From: Thalassospira profundimaris | Lineage (GTDB): Bacteria > Pseudomonadota > Alphaproteobacteria > Rhodospirillales > Thalassospiraceae | DNA length: 64,000 nucleotides | Assembly (NCBI RefSeq): GCF_003326755.1 | Contig: NZ_JPWH01000016.1 | Location: 36,808 to 100,807 of the forward strand | Direction: 5' to 3' | Shown: piece by piece, positions 56,107-64,000 of the stretch | Layout of the letters: each line of letters opens with the position of its first letter | Position numbering within the stretch: the first letter of the stretch is position 1 | Made by a program: the position numbers and the translations under genes | The notes under the pieces: generated by a model | What the model was told of the DNA's origin: nothing | What the model saw: the letters and a program-made list of their open reading frames with translations, nothing else | The model's database searches: none

Positions 56107-57159
56107 TTACCTTAACGCCTTCCCATCCGGGTCAAACAGATGCAGATTTTCAGCATCGAAGGTGAGGCCGACAGTTGCGCCGCTCTCCAGGTCGGAATGG
56201 CCGACAATGCGCACGGTAAACAGGCCGATATTTTCGACCTGGATATAGGCAAAGCTGTCAGAGCCCAGATGTTCCATCACCTCGATCTGGCCGGTCAGGG
56301 TGCCATTGGCCGGGTCGGTCAGGGTGATATGTTCGGGACGGATGCCAAAGCGCGTGGCTGTTTGCGCATTGCGCCCGGTGGCAAAGCTGCCGCCGCTGGC
56401 GAAGGAGATGGTTTCACCTTCGCCCGTGCAGTCCGCGACATTCATTTTCGGCGAGCCGATGAACTGCGCGACAAACAGATTGGCCGGCGTGCGGTAAAGT
56501 TCCAGCGGGGTGCCGACCTGTTCGATCCGGCCTGCCTGCAACACCACAATTTTGCTGGCTAGCGTCATGGCCTCCACCTGATCATGGGTCACATAGATCA
56601 TGGTGGCGGCCAGCTTTTTATGCAGGCGGGCAATTTCCAGGCGCATTTCAACGCGCAGCCCGGCATCAAGGTTGGAAAGCGGTTCGTCGAACAAAAAGGC
56701 CTTGGGTTCGCGGACAATGGCGCGGCCAATGGCAACGCGCTGGCGCTGCCCGCCCGAAAGTTCCTTGGGTTTTCGGTCCAGCAACTGGTCAAGTTGCAGG
56801 GTGCTTGCGGCTTCATCGACCCTGGCCTTGATCGAGGCCTTGTCCATATGCGCGACTTCGAGGGCAAAGCCGACATTTTCGCGCACGGTTTTGTGCGGAT
56901 ACAGCGCATAGGACTGAAACACCATTGAAAGCTCGCGTTCCGCCGGGGGCTTGCCGGTGACATCGATACCATCAATCAGGATTTGCCCGTCGCTGGCCTC
57001 AACCAGCCCGGCAATCAGACGCAGCAGGGTGGATTTTCCACAGCCCGACGGCCCGACAAAAATCATCAAATCACCTTCATCGATGGTCAGGTCAATGCCC
57101 TTGATCACCTCGACATCACGAAAGGATTTGCGCACATTGCGAAGTTCGATCTGACCCAT
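56107..57159 (-). CDS. Sugar ABC transporter ATP-binding protein (UgpC/MalK type)
   Basis: The 350-residue ATPase has Walker A ([10 protein letters not shown]), signature LSGGQRQR, Walker B ([13 protein letters not shown]) and an extra C-terminal TOBE/OB part (from about 240), as in MalK and UgpC. It energises the sugar permeases of the operon. ATG 57159 lies one base after the hydrolase stop; the longer upstream frame is not supported. It is the last gene of the LacI-regulated operon. Confidence 0.95.
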   Translation of the reverse strand: MGQIELRNVRKSFRDVEVIKGIDLTIDEGDLMIFVGPSGCGKSTLLRLIAGLVEASDGQILIDGIDVTGKPPAERELSMVFQSYALYPHKTVRENVGFALEVAHMDKASIKARVDEAASTLQLDQLLDRKPKELSGGQRQRVAIGRAIVREPKAFLFDEPLSNLDAGLRVEMRLEIARLHKKLAATMIYVTHDQVEAMTLASKIVVLQAGRIEQVGTPLELYRTPANLFVAQFIGSPKMNVADCTGEGETISFASGGSFATGRNAQTATRFGIRPEHITLTDPANGTLTGQIEVMEHLGSDSFAYIQVENIGLFTVRIVGHSDLESGATVGLTFDAENLHLFDPDGKALR

Positions 57160-57160
57160 T

Positions 57161-58462
57161 TTATGGTGTCTCCGTTTTTGGTCGTGCCGTGGGCGAGGCC
57201 CAGTAAAGCCACATGGCGGCGGTCCATGAAAAATCCTTGCCGCCACCACCCTGGCCGGTGACGGGGCTGAAATATTCGCGAAAGCCGGATTTTGCGATCA
57301 GGGCGGCGGTATCGTTGGCAATCATCTCGGCAAGGTCGTGTCGGCCATGCTCGGCCAGGCCCGTGGCGATCATCCAGTTGATCATGGCCCATACCGGGCC
57401 GCGCCAATATCGGATATCGTCAAATGCCGCATCGTTGGGGTCAAAGCTGGGAACCGTAAAACTGATTTTCCGGCGCCATTCCATCAGGGTTGAATAATGT
57501 GCCTTTGCCCGATTATCGTTTTCCGGTCCTCCGTATAAGGATAACCAACTACCTGATGTTAAACGATTGTCTTTTTTATCATGTCGCAGGTTGAGCGTAA
57601 CGTAACCTTGCGCGTCATCGGACCAAAGCTGATTAAAACCCTGACCAAGCCGGGCCAGCCGGGCGGTGGCGCGGCGGGCGATTTCAGGCAGGTTAAATTG
57701 CAGGGCAAGGGCGACCAGGTCGCGTTCGGCCCTGCGTAAAATAGCATTCATGGCGGGTTCGGCGACCCAGAAGGGGCAGGTTTCGGCAATGGTTTTAACA
57801 TCCCACTGGCAGTTCCGGCCAAACTGCACCAGCGCCATATAGTGATCATAGTCGTGGTTTTGGGGGCGTTCGGCTTCGTTCACTATTTGGGTATCGCGAC
57901 GCAGGAACGTGCCGACAGTGGATGTATCGACATGGGATAATGGTTCGTCCCAGTCTGGCAGGTTATCGCGCCCGCTTTCCCACGGGTGCATGATGGCAAC
58001 CACACCGCGCCCATCGGGGTCACGCGCATCGGCAAACCACTGGTGCCAGCGGTCCAGCGCGTGCAGCATGGGCGTAACCCGCGCGCCATGATCGCCCGGC
58101 AGGGATGATGCAAGCTGGCGCACGACTGTTGCGGCAACAGGGGGCTGGGTAATGCCCGATGTGGGTGGGGTCTGGCCGCTTTGCCATTCGCCGGGGCCGG
58201 GGAAATAGCCTTCTTCGTGCTGCCAGAACACGATATGCGGCACCATGCCGTTATCCCATTGGGCCGAGAGCAGTTTTTCAATTTCCTGCCAGGCGCGGTT
58301 GGCATCATAGGTGGCAATGCCAAGGGCTGTGAGGGCGGAATCCCAGTTCCATTGAAAGGGATAAAGCCCCTTGGTGGGCACGGTATAGCCCTCCTTGTCA
58401 TTGGCGCGCAGGATGTGACGCGCTTCGTCATCAAGTTGGGCCGTCGTTTCGGGATCAATCAT
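57161..58462 (-). CDS. GH63/MGH1-like glycoside hydrolase, cytoplasmic
   Basis: The 433-residue protein has the (alpha/alpha)6-barrel pattern of the MGH1/GH63 group: [13 protein letters not shown] near residue 36 with the conserved aspartate, [17 protein letters not shown], and [13 protein letters not shown] in the C-terminal half. Relatives include mannosylglycerate and glucosylglycerate hydrolases and trehalase-like enzymes. No signal peptide is seen, so it would cut an imported glycoside in the cytosol. The operon's ABC importer would supply the substrate; glucosyl- or mannosyl-glycerate or -glycerol is a reasonable guess, as these are common compatible solutes in marine bacteria. Confidence 0.85.
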   Translation of the reverse strand: MIDPETTAQLDDEARHILRANDKEGYTVPTKGLYPFQWNWDSALTALGIATYDANRAWQEIEKLLSAQWDNGMVPHIVFWQHEEGYFPGPGEWQSGQTPPTSGITQPPVAATVVRQLASSLPGDHGARVTPMLHALDRWHQWFADARDPDGRGVVAIMHPWESGRDNLPDWDEPLSHVDTSTVGTFLRRDTQIVNEAERPQNHDYDHYMALVQFGRNCQWDVKTIAETCPFWVAEPAMNAILRRAERDLVALALQFNLPEIARRATARLARLGQGFNQLWSDDAQGYVTLNLRHDKKDNRLTSGSWLSLYGGPENDNRAKAHYSTLMEWRRKISFTVPSFDPNDAAFDDIRYWRGPVWAMINWMIATGLAEHGRHDLAEMIANDTAALIAKSGFREYFSPVTGQGGGGKDFSWTAAMWLYWASPTARPKTETP

Positions 58463-58466
58463 GCCA

Positions 58467-59716
58467 TCACCCTTTCACGCTGCCAGAGGTCAGGCCCTGC
58501 ACCAGGAACCGTTCAAACCACAAAAAGATCACCAAAATCGGGATCGTGGCGACAACGGCACCCGCCATCAGGTGCTGGCGCGGGACTTCGGATGAATTAA
58601 GCGAGACCACGCCGCGCGACAGGGTGAAGATGTTGGGATCATCAAGGAACATGAAGGCAAACAAAAATTCGTTCCACGCGATCATGAACACATAAAGCGA
58701 GACCGATGCCAAAGCGGGCAGAGCCAGCGGCAGGGTGATTTTCCAGATCACGCCCAAGCGGCCCAAACCATCCATCAGCCCGGCTTCTTCCAGCTCCACC
58801 GGCAGACCCCGGAAATAGCCCTGGAGCATATAAAGCGCGACCGGCACTGTGGTGGCGGGATAAACAATCAGCAGGCCCAAAATTGAGTTGCGCAGGCCGA
58901 CCTGGCTGAAGACCGAATAAAGCGGAATGACCAGCACGATCATGGGAACCAGATAAATCAGCAAGACCGATTTTGATAAAACACTTTGCCCCGGAAAGCG
59001 CAGGCGCGCCACCGCATAGGCCCCGGGAATGGAAAAGGCCAGGGTGATGATAACGGTACAGACCGAAACGATGGTCGAGATCAGCAGGAAACGGCCAAAA
59101 TGGAACTTGGTGAACAGTTCGACATAGCTGTTAAACAGGCTGGCGCTGCCTTGCGATAAATCCACCGAAAGATCGAGCGGGTTTTGAAACAGGCTTTGCT
59201 GGCTTTTCAGGCTGGTCATCAGCATCACATAAAAGGGCAGTACCACGATGACGGTGAAAAAGACAAAGCCAAAACCGCGCAACACCCGCACAATCACAAC
59301 ATCAATTTTATAGCGGGTGAGCATGCCGCTTTCGATGTCCTCGAGGCAGGCGCGGTTTGCCAGGGTGACGGCACCGGCAATGATGGCAATGGCAATCGCC
59401 TGGCCCACCGGCGCACTGGTGAAGGGTTCGGTAAAGGGGGCGGCAAAGGAAAAGCCCAGCATGGCAATGATGGCCCCCATAAAGGCGGCCAGATAAAGCC
59501 CGTTGGTGCGCAGTTTGGGGCTGCGCAACATAATGATGGCGGCACTGACGGCCCCCTGGCGGCCCTGCCGGCCCCCGCCACGGCCCCGGCCGACAGCACC
59601 GGGGCCGATGGCAGGCCGGAAATCAGTGTTAGGGAAATGCCGGCAATGGCAATGGCGAGTATCCCCCAAAACAGCCCGGACAGAATGGCAAGAAGAAAAC
59701 CGGTTCCGATACGCAT
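58467..59716 (-). CDS. Sugar ABC permease (MalG type), interrupted by a one-base frameshift
   Basis: The C-terminal frame gives a normal MalG/UgpE-type permease: several helices, and the EAA loop EEAGLMDGLGRLGVIWKITLPLALPA. The natural start, ATG 59716, sits one base after the upstream permease stop and begins a good hydrophobic N-terminus (MRIGTGFLLAILSGLFWGIL), but in another frame. The two frames meet at the C5/G5 run 59552-59556. One more G would join them as ...GRAARGAVSAAIIM... and give 416 residues; the 1250-base span is one short of a multiple of three. This may be a sequencing error, a real mutation or -1 slippage. Without the join the product would lack its first membrane segments or start internally. 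Confidence 0.85.
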
Positions 59717-59717
59717 G

Positions 59718-61046
59718 TCAGGAATCCTCGCGATGGACGAAGCGGAAATAAACAACGGCGAAAATCAGCAGCATGAAGAAAATGACCACGGCCACCGCAG
59801 CCCCCGCGCCAAGATTGGACAGGGCAAAACCCTGTTCGTAAACATCGACAGTTAAGGTGCGGGTGCCCGCGGCCCCGCCGGTGAGCAGGAAGATGTCGTC
59901 GAATTTGTTAAAGGTCCAAATGAAGCGCAACAAAAACAGGGTGGATAGAATGCCAATGAGCTGCGGTAGCGAGATATGCCAGAACTGTTGCAGCGGGGTT
60001 GCCCCATCTACTTCGGCAGCTTCATACATGTCTGATGAAATGGACTGCATGCGGGCGAGAATGAACAGAAAAGAGAGTGGAAAATACCGCCAGGCCTCGA
60101 ACGCGATAACGGTGGCAAGGGCGAGGGGAAATTCAAAGGTGATGCCAAAGAAGGTGACAGGGACGGAGCGGGAGCCAAAGAAATTGATCCCTTCCTGGGC
60201 GATATTCATTTTTTGCAGCATGGCATTAAAGGTGCCGGAAAACGGGTCCAGCAAAATCAGCCAGGTAAAGGCAACGGCAATGACCGGGGCGACATAGGGG
60301 AACAGAAACAGTCCGCGCAGGATGGAACGCCCGGCGAATTTTTTATTGAGCAATTGGGCGGCAAACAGACCCAATACCAGTGCCCCGCCGGTGCCAAAAA
60401 CGGTATAGGCAATCGTCACCCAAAAAACCGACCAGAATTCCCGCGAATTGAAAACATTGATGAAATTGTCAAAGGTGAATTCGCTGTTGGTCAGAATATT
60501 GTCTGCTGTGCCGCTGAGGACAGGCTCGCTTACGCGCGGGCGGACGGGATTATCGATATAGCTTTGGTCCGCCTTGACCCCAATCGACAGTCGTTCGCGC
60601 GCACCACCTTTCCAGTCCCCCAATTGGCAGGAAATTTTGCGATCTTCGACGCGGCAATGGGAATCTGCTTTGGCAAGGCTTAACCCGGCGGGCAGGGTAT
60701 CGGTCAGGGTGACGTTTTTAATGTCGGCGGTTTGCGATGAATTGCGTAAACGATATTCGATTTTGGCTTCATCACCCGCCTTTTCCAAATGCCCGCGCAA
60801 GCGTTCGGAGGCAATGATGCGGGGGGCCCGTAGATCACCCAGGGTCACGGGTTTTGCCGAAATCCAGAAATTGGCAATCAGTGGAAATAGCACAATGCCC
60901 AGCACAATGACGAAGGTTGGTAAAAGCAGGCTGTAAGCCAGCCGGGCTTCACGCCTCTCCATCGGGCCGATGCGGCGTTTTTTGCCGCCGGGTACCGGAG
61001 ATTTTGCGGGAGATTGTGGTGGGGTGTTGGTTGATGCCGTGTTCAT
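59718..61046 (-). CDS. Sugar ABC permease (MalF type) with DUF11-like periplasmic insert
   Basis: The 442-residue inner-membrane protein has a cytosolic start, a first helix (about 39-64), then a soluble insert (about 70-185) before the remaining helices and the EAA loop (EAAEVDGATPLQQFWHISLPQL). The insert carries LTDTLPAGL (114-122), the hallmark of DUF11-type beta-sandwich repeats, and two cysteines (131 and 140) that could bond in the periplasm. MalF of E. coli also has a periplasmic P2 loop that touches the binding protein, but of another fold. The gene ends one base before the next permease start. Confidence 0.9.
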   Translation of the reverse strand: MNTASTNTPPQSPAKSPVPGGKKRRIGPMERREARLAYSLLLPTFVIVLGIVLFPLIANFWISAKPVTLGDLRAPRIIASERLRGHLEKAGDEAKIEYRLRNSSQTADIKNVTLTDTLPAGLSLAKADSHCRVEDRKISCQLGDWKGGARERLSIGVKADQSYIDNPVRPRVSEPVLSGTADNILTNSEFTFDNFINVFNSREFWSVFWVTIAYTVFGTGGALVLGLFAAQLLNKKFAGRSILRGLFLFPYVAPVIAVAFTWLILLDPFSGTFNAMLQKMNIAQEGINFFGSRSVPVTFFGITFEFPLALATVIAFEAWRYFPLSFLFILARMQSISSDMYEAAEVDGATPLQQFWHISLPQLIGILSTLFLLRFIWTFNKFDDIFLLTGGAAGTRTLTVDVYEQGFALSNLGAGAAVAVVIFFMLLIFAVVYFRFVHREDS

Positions 61047-61115
61047 GGGCCTGCCTCGTCATCCCGGCCAGGAGCCACGAAGCCCCCGGCCGGTTGTTGG
61101 CGTGATTGGAAACGC

Positions 61116-62462
61116 TTATTGAATTTTCGCGATTTCTTCGTTGATCAGATCGGCGGTTTCATCGGCACTGCGTTCCCCGTCAATAAATTCGCGGGTCAGG
61201 CGGTTGATGACCTGCGAATTGATGATGCGCGATGCTTCGGCCAGTTTGCCTTCCTTCACACCCCAGCGGTCCGCATTGTCCAGACCATTCATCAGGTTAT
61301 CGATCACATCCTTTGAATAAATGTCGGATAGTGGTTTTTTGCGGTCCACACCCACCGGCAGGGTCATCCAGGCCTTGCGGAATTTTTCCGGGTCATCCTT
61401 GGTGCCGGTCCGCACCGGGAACTTGCCTTCGGGCGCTATCGACAGGGTTTGGGTATAGCCCTGATCAAGCGAGAATTTGACAAACTTCATCGCCGGGTCG
61501 GTATCGGCATCGGCGGTGACACCAAAATAGCGAATGTCGCCCCAGGCGGCCCCGTCCTTGTTCGATGGTCCCGAAAGCCGGGTGACGATGCCGGTTTTTT
61601 CGGCCAGTTCGGTGGAGGTCGGATCATCATTGATGGTGGGCGGGCTGCTGTTGCGCAGGCCAGCCAGCTCATCAAGGATAAAGGGCGACCAGATGATCAT
61701 CGCGGCCTTGCCAGCAAAATAAACCTGGCGGGATTGCTTCCAATACAGGTCCCCCGGGGGGGATGCCTTGGCAAGGGTCTTGTAGAAATTCAGCGATTCA
61801 ACCAGTTTCTTTTTATCAAAACCAATACTGCCATCGGGTTTGATCGGGGTGGCGCCATTGGCAAGGAAGACTTCCTCCAGCACCTGGCTCATGAAGTTTT
61901 CATCCACCTTGGTTGCGGCAACAAAGCCATACATTTCGGGCGGATTATGCAGGGCCTTAATCGCGGCTTCGATATTGGCATAGCTGTTGGGCGGGGCCAG
62001 GCCCTTTTCGTCAAACAGATCCTTGCGATAGAGCACCATTTGTGTCCAGCCGTCTGACGGTACGGCGGCAACTTCGCCGTTGAAATCCGCCATCTCCAGG
62101 GCCTTGGCGGTAAAGGTTTTGGGCCCCAGTTCCTTGACGATTTCGTCATTGGCAACTGTGTCGAGAATACCTGCTTCCGACCAGGGCAGCACATATTGCA
62201 ATGTCAGGTAAATCACATCGGGCAAATCACCGGCGGCAAAGGCGGCCGTGGCGCGTTTGCCAAGGTCGGTTTCCGTAACGGGAATAACCTCGACGGCAGT
62301 GCCGGTTTCCTTTTCAAATTCCTTGGCCATTTCCTGCTGTTTGGCAAGGCGGTCGGGTTGTTCCTCGGTGGTCCAGAATCGTAACTGGGCACTGGCGATG
62401 GATGTGCTGGCCATCAGGCCAATGGCGGCAATCGCCAGAAGACGGGGAAATTTCAGTGTCAT
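61116..62462 (-). CDS. Sugar ABC transporter substrate-binding protein
   Basis: The 448-residue extracellular solute-binding protein (family 1) has a signal peptide (LKFPRLLAIAAIGLMAST...ASA-QL). FWTTEEQPDRLAKQQEMAKEFEKETG and the GDLPDVIYL segment are typical for carbohydrate binders. ATG 62462 has a strong GGGAGG site; the open frame upstream to 62591 overlaps the regulator. A GC-rich pair (ccggcc...ggccgg, about 61064-61093) lies between this gene and the permease and could protect the mRNA end. Confidence 0.93.
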   Translation of the reverse strand: MTLKFPRLLAIAAIGLMASTSIASAQLRFWTTEEQPDRLAKQQEMAKEFEKETGTAVEVIPVTETDLGKRATAAFAAGDLPDVIYLTLQYVLPWSEAGILDTVANDEIVKELGPKTFTAKALEMADFNGEVAAVPSDGWTQMVLYRKDLFDEKGLAPPNSYANIEAAIKALHNPPEMYGFVAATKVDENFMSQVLEEVFLANGATPIKPDGSIGFDKKKLVESLNFYKTLAKASPPGDLYWKQSRQVYFAGKAAMIIWSPFILDELAGLRNSSPPTINDDPTSTELAEKTGIVTRLSGPSNKDGAAWGDIRYFGVTADADTDPAMKFVKFSLDQGYTQTLSIAPEGKFPVRTGTKDDPEKFRKAWMTLPVGVDRKKPLSDIYSKDVIDNLMNGLDNADRWGVKEGKLAEASRIINSQVINRLTREFIDGERSADETADLINEEIAKIQ

Positions 62463-62494
62463 GAATAAGCCTCCCTTATATTGTTCAGTATTGT

Positions 62495-63553
62495 TCAGGC
62501 CGGGTTCCCTCCCGGCCGATTGACCGACGCGCGCGGCGTCAGCTTGGCCTGCCACAATGTCTGTGTCGGGGCAGATGGTGAATTGGTGCATAAATCCAGA
62601 ATCATGCGACCCACCTCGCGGCCGATTTCGTAACTGTCCTGGTGCAGGGTGGTCAGGGCGGGTTGCACAGCCTCGCCAATAGGCAGGCCGTCAAAGCCCA
62701 TAATTGAAATATCCCGGCTCACTGTCAGTCCGGCATGGGTAATGGCCTGCATTGCGCCAATGGCCACGGCATCGGTGACGCATAAAATGGCCGTGGGGCG
62801 GTCCTGTTCGGTGATGGTCAGTAAACGCCGGGTGGCGTGGAACGCGGATAGTTCGTCGGTGACACCGTCAATCAGATAGCCAACGCCGATATGGCCGTTT
62901 TGGTCGGCCATCGCCCGCAAGTAGCCATTACGTCGTTGCCAGGCAAAATTCAGGGTCGGATCTCCGCCTAGAAAGGCGATTTTGGCATGTCCAAGATCCC
63001 GCAGATAACTTACGGCATCCATAAAGGCCTGTTCATTGTCTATATCAAGCCATGAATAATCGTCTGGCGTGTCGGTGCGCCCCTGGGCGACAAAGGGAAG
63101 GCCGCTTTTGCGCAAATAATTGACCCGGTCGTCTTCACGCCTGGTACGGGCAATGACAAAACCACTGACTTTTCCCGAACCGGCAAGCCGGTTAATGACG
63201 TCAATTTCGTTTTGACCCTTCGGCACGGACGCGACAAGCAGGTCCCAGTCATGCAATGAAAGTTCCGATGCCAGACCGTTTAATATTTCCGCCAGAAACG
63301 GGTCGGAATGCTGGTTGCGGGTGGTGGGCAGCACAAAGCCGACGGTTTCAATAATCCCGCGTGCCAGGCGTCGCGCACTGGATGAAGGCCGGTATCCCAG
63401 TTCAAGGGCGGCTTTTTGCACGCGTTTGCGGGTTTTTTCGGCAATGTCGGGATAATTGTTCAAGGCGCGCGAAACAGTCCCGGCCGACAGCCCCAGATGT
63501 CGGGCCAGTCGGGCAATGGTGACGGGTACATTTCGTGACTGTAATTCGGACAT
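62495..63553 (-). CDS. LacI-family transcriptional regulator
   Basis: The 352-residue protein has the LacI helix-turn-helix and hinge (VTIARLARHLGLSAGTVSRALNNYPDIAEKTRKRV, GYRPSSSARRLARG) and a periplasmic-binding-protein-like ligand domain (DNEQAFMDAVSYLRDLGHAKIAFLGG; SIMGFDGLPIGEAVQPALTT). ATG 63553 has a GGGGAGG site; the frame is open to 63664 but the extra part is not family-like. It is first in the minus-strand sugar operon and probably represses it from the palindrome at 63642-63657 until the sugar is bound. Confidence 0.95.
   Translation of the reverse strand: MSELQSRNVPVTIARLARHLGLSAGTVSRALNNYPDIAEKTRKRVQKAALELGYRPSSSARRLARGIIETVGFVLPTTRNQHSDPFLAEILNGLASELSLHDWDLLVASVPKGQNEIDVINRLAGSGKVSGFVIARTRREDDRVNYLRKSGLPFVAQGRTDTPDDYSWLDIDNEQAFMDAVSYLRDLGHAKIAFLGGDPTLNFAWQRRNGYLRAMADQNGHIGVGYLIDGVTDELSAFHATRRLLTITEQDRPTAILCVTDAVAIGAMQAITHAGLTVSRDISIMGFDGLPIGEAVQPALTTLHQDSYEIGREVGRMILDLCTNSPSAPTQTLWQAKLTPRASVNRPGGNPA
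62498..62517 (-). other. Stem-loop between LacI and binding-protein genes
   Basis: A perfect 7-base stem ggccggg / cccggcc with a 6-base loop covers the end of the regulator gene and has no T run. It may slow or stop part of transcription or decay, making regulator and transporter levels differ. The flanking attgttcag is present twice (62479-62498 region). Confidence 0.4.
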
Positions 63554-63641
63554 GCAACCTCCCCGCCGGTTTGTTATGTGCGGGTTTTTATTTTTGCGCA
63601 CATTTTCCGGGCCTGTTTTCCTTATTGCGTTAATAACGGTA

Positions 63642-63657
63642 CCGAAAGCGCTTTCGG
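63642..63657. promoter_or_regulatory. LacI-type operator palindrome
   Basis: The 16-base perfect palindrome CCGAAAGCGCTTTCGG with a central CG has the form of LacI/GalR-family operators. It lies about 90 bases upstream of the regulator start, within the likely promoter of the whole sugar operon. Confidence 0.8.
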
Positions 63658-64000
63658 AAGTCAAATAACAGTCATCAGATGGCCGAGCAGAGGAATAAAA
63701 GGCCGGATAAGGGATAGGGTGCTTGATATGTTATTTCACGAAAACGAAGGGTGGGAACAGCCTGCGTCGATGCTGCCGTTTTGGTGTGTGCCATTTGTGG
63801 AGATGGCGGAATCGCCGAAACGCGAAATGCTATTTATGGTAGCAAGTTTGTAACATTGTGGCCCGATTCGACGGGTTTGGCGTGCAGCGATTCGTAAATT
63901 TCCCGTTTAGGGTGCTGTTTTGGCATCTTTTCGTAGTGCGGACAATTTTATACAATCTTGGCAGGCACTTGGACACCCGCAAAAACCTATCGCGTCAGGT
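63658..64000. other. Right end of window, no gene recognised
   Basis: Apart from the operator just to its left, no coding or structural feature is evident. The region probably contains the promoter of the minus-strand LacI operon near its left end and the flank of a gene outside the window. Confidence 0.4.

Noticed and set aside
62498..62517. GC-rich stem-loop considered as terminator after the LacI gene
   Set aside because: No T run follows on the minus strand, and the next gene starts only 32 bases away in the same operon.
63578..63853. 91-codon plus-strand reading frame over the LacI operator
   Set aside because: It overlaps the regulator's start and its operator on the other strand; no start signal or similarity.

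Overview
The window reads as a chromosomal segment of a moderate-GC alphaproteobacterium. A Rhodospirillales-type marine heterotroph such as Thalassospira would fit, but this rests on overall gene style (TAXI-TRAP transport, many sugar and amino acid ABC systems, the anthraniloyl-CoA route) and not on a marker gene. No rRNA, tRNA, CRISPR array, prophage or intact insertion sequence was seen.

Layout. (1) 1-5.94 kb, plus strand: the end of a class III aminotransferase, a DUF849/BKACE beta-keto acid cleavage enzyme, a TAXI-type TRAP binding protein, a fused TRAP permease and a universal stress protein. This looks like an uptake and degradation unit for an amino or keto acid. (2) 6.37-25.74 kb, plus strand: a 12.5 kb gene for a giant LEPR-XLL/RTX calcium-binding protein, a DUF3467 small protein, then a GAF-HlyD fusion, a PqqD-M50 protease-HlyD fusion, a second HlyD-type adaptor and a TolC-type channel. 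The locus looks like a dedicated type I-like export system but has no ABC exporter; a polytopic M50 protein stands where the ABC transporter would be. This is the best candidate for an undescribed system. (3) 25.8-33.2 kb, minus strand: a translationally coupled operon of UDP-GlcNAc 2-epimerase, an NfrB-like glycosyltransferase with a C-terminal MshEN (c-di-GMP binding) region, an NfrA-like TPR/outer-membrane protein and a DUF4434 protein. It resembles the N4 phage-receptor exopolysaccharide locus of E. coli.

(4) 33.7-46.8 kb: two divergent operons that together describe tryptophan breakdown: tryptophan 2,3-dioxygenase, an alpha/beta-hydrolase formamidase, kynureninase, 2-aminobenzoate-CoA ligase, a 2-aminobenzoyl-CoA monooxygenase/reductase, beta-oxidation-like enzymes, a thioesterase, a RidA protein and a MarR regulator. 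(5) 47.3-48.9 kb: an unrecognised lipoprotein. (6) 49.3-55.85 kb: an Lrp/AsnC regulator divergent from an amino acid ABC transporter, a RocB-like M20 peptidase and an ornithine cyclodeaminase-family protein, probably arginine/ornithine-related. (7) 56.1-63.6 kb, minus strand: a LacI-regulated sugar ABC operon with a cytoplasmic GH63/MGH1-like hydrolase. One permease gene is split by a one-base frameshift in a C5/G5 run, and the other permease carries a DUF11-like insert in its first periplasmic loop.

The giant-protein export locus and the c-di-GMP-type glycan operon lie tail to tail and could supply two parts of an adhesive matrix. The remaining loci are nutrient uptake and catabolic modules, each with its own local regulator (MarR, Lrp, LacI).
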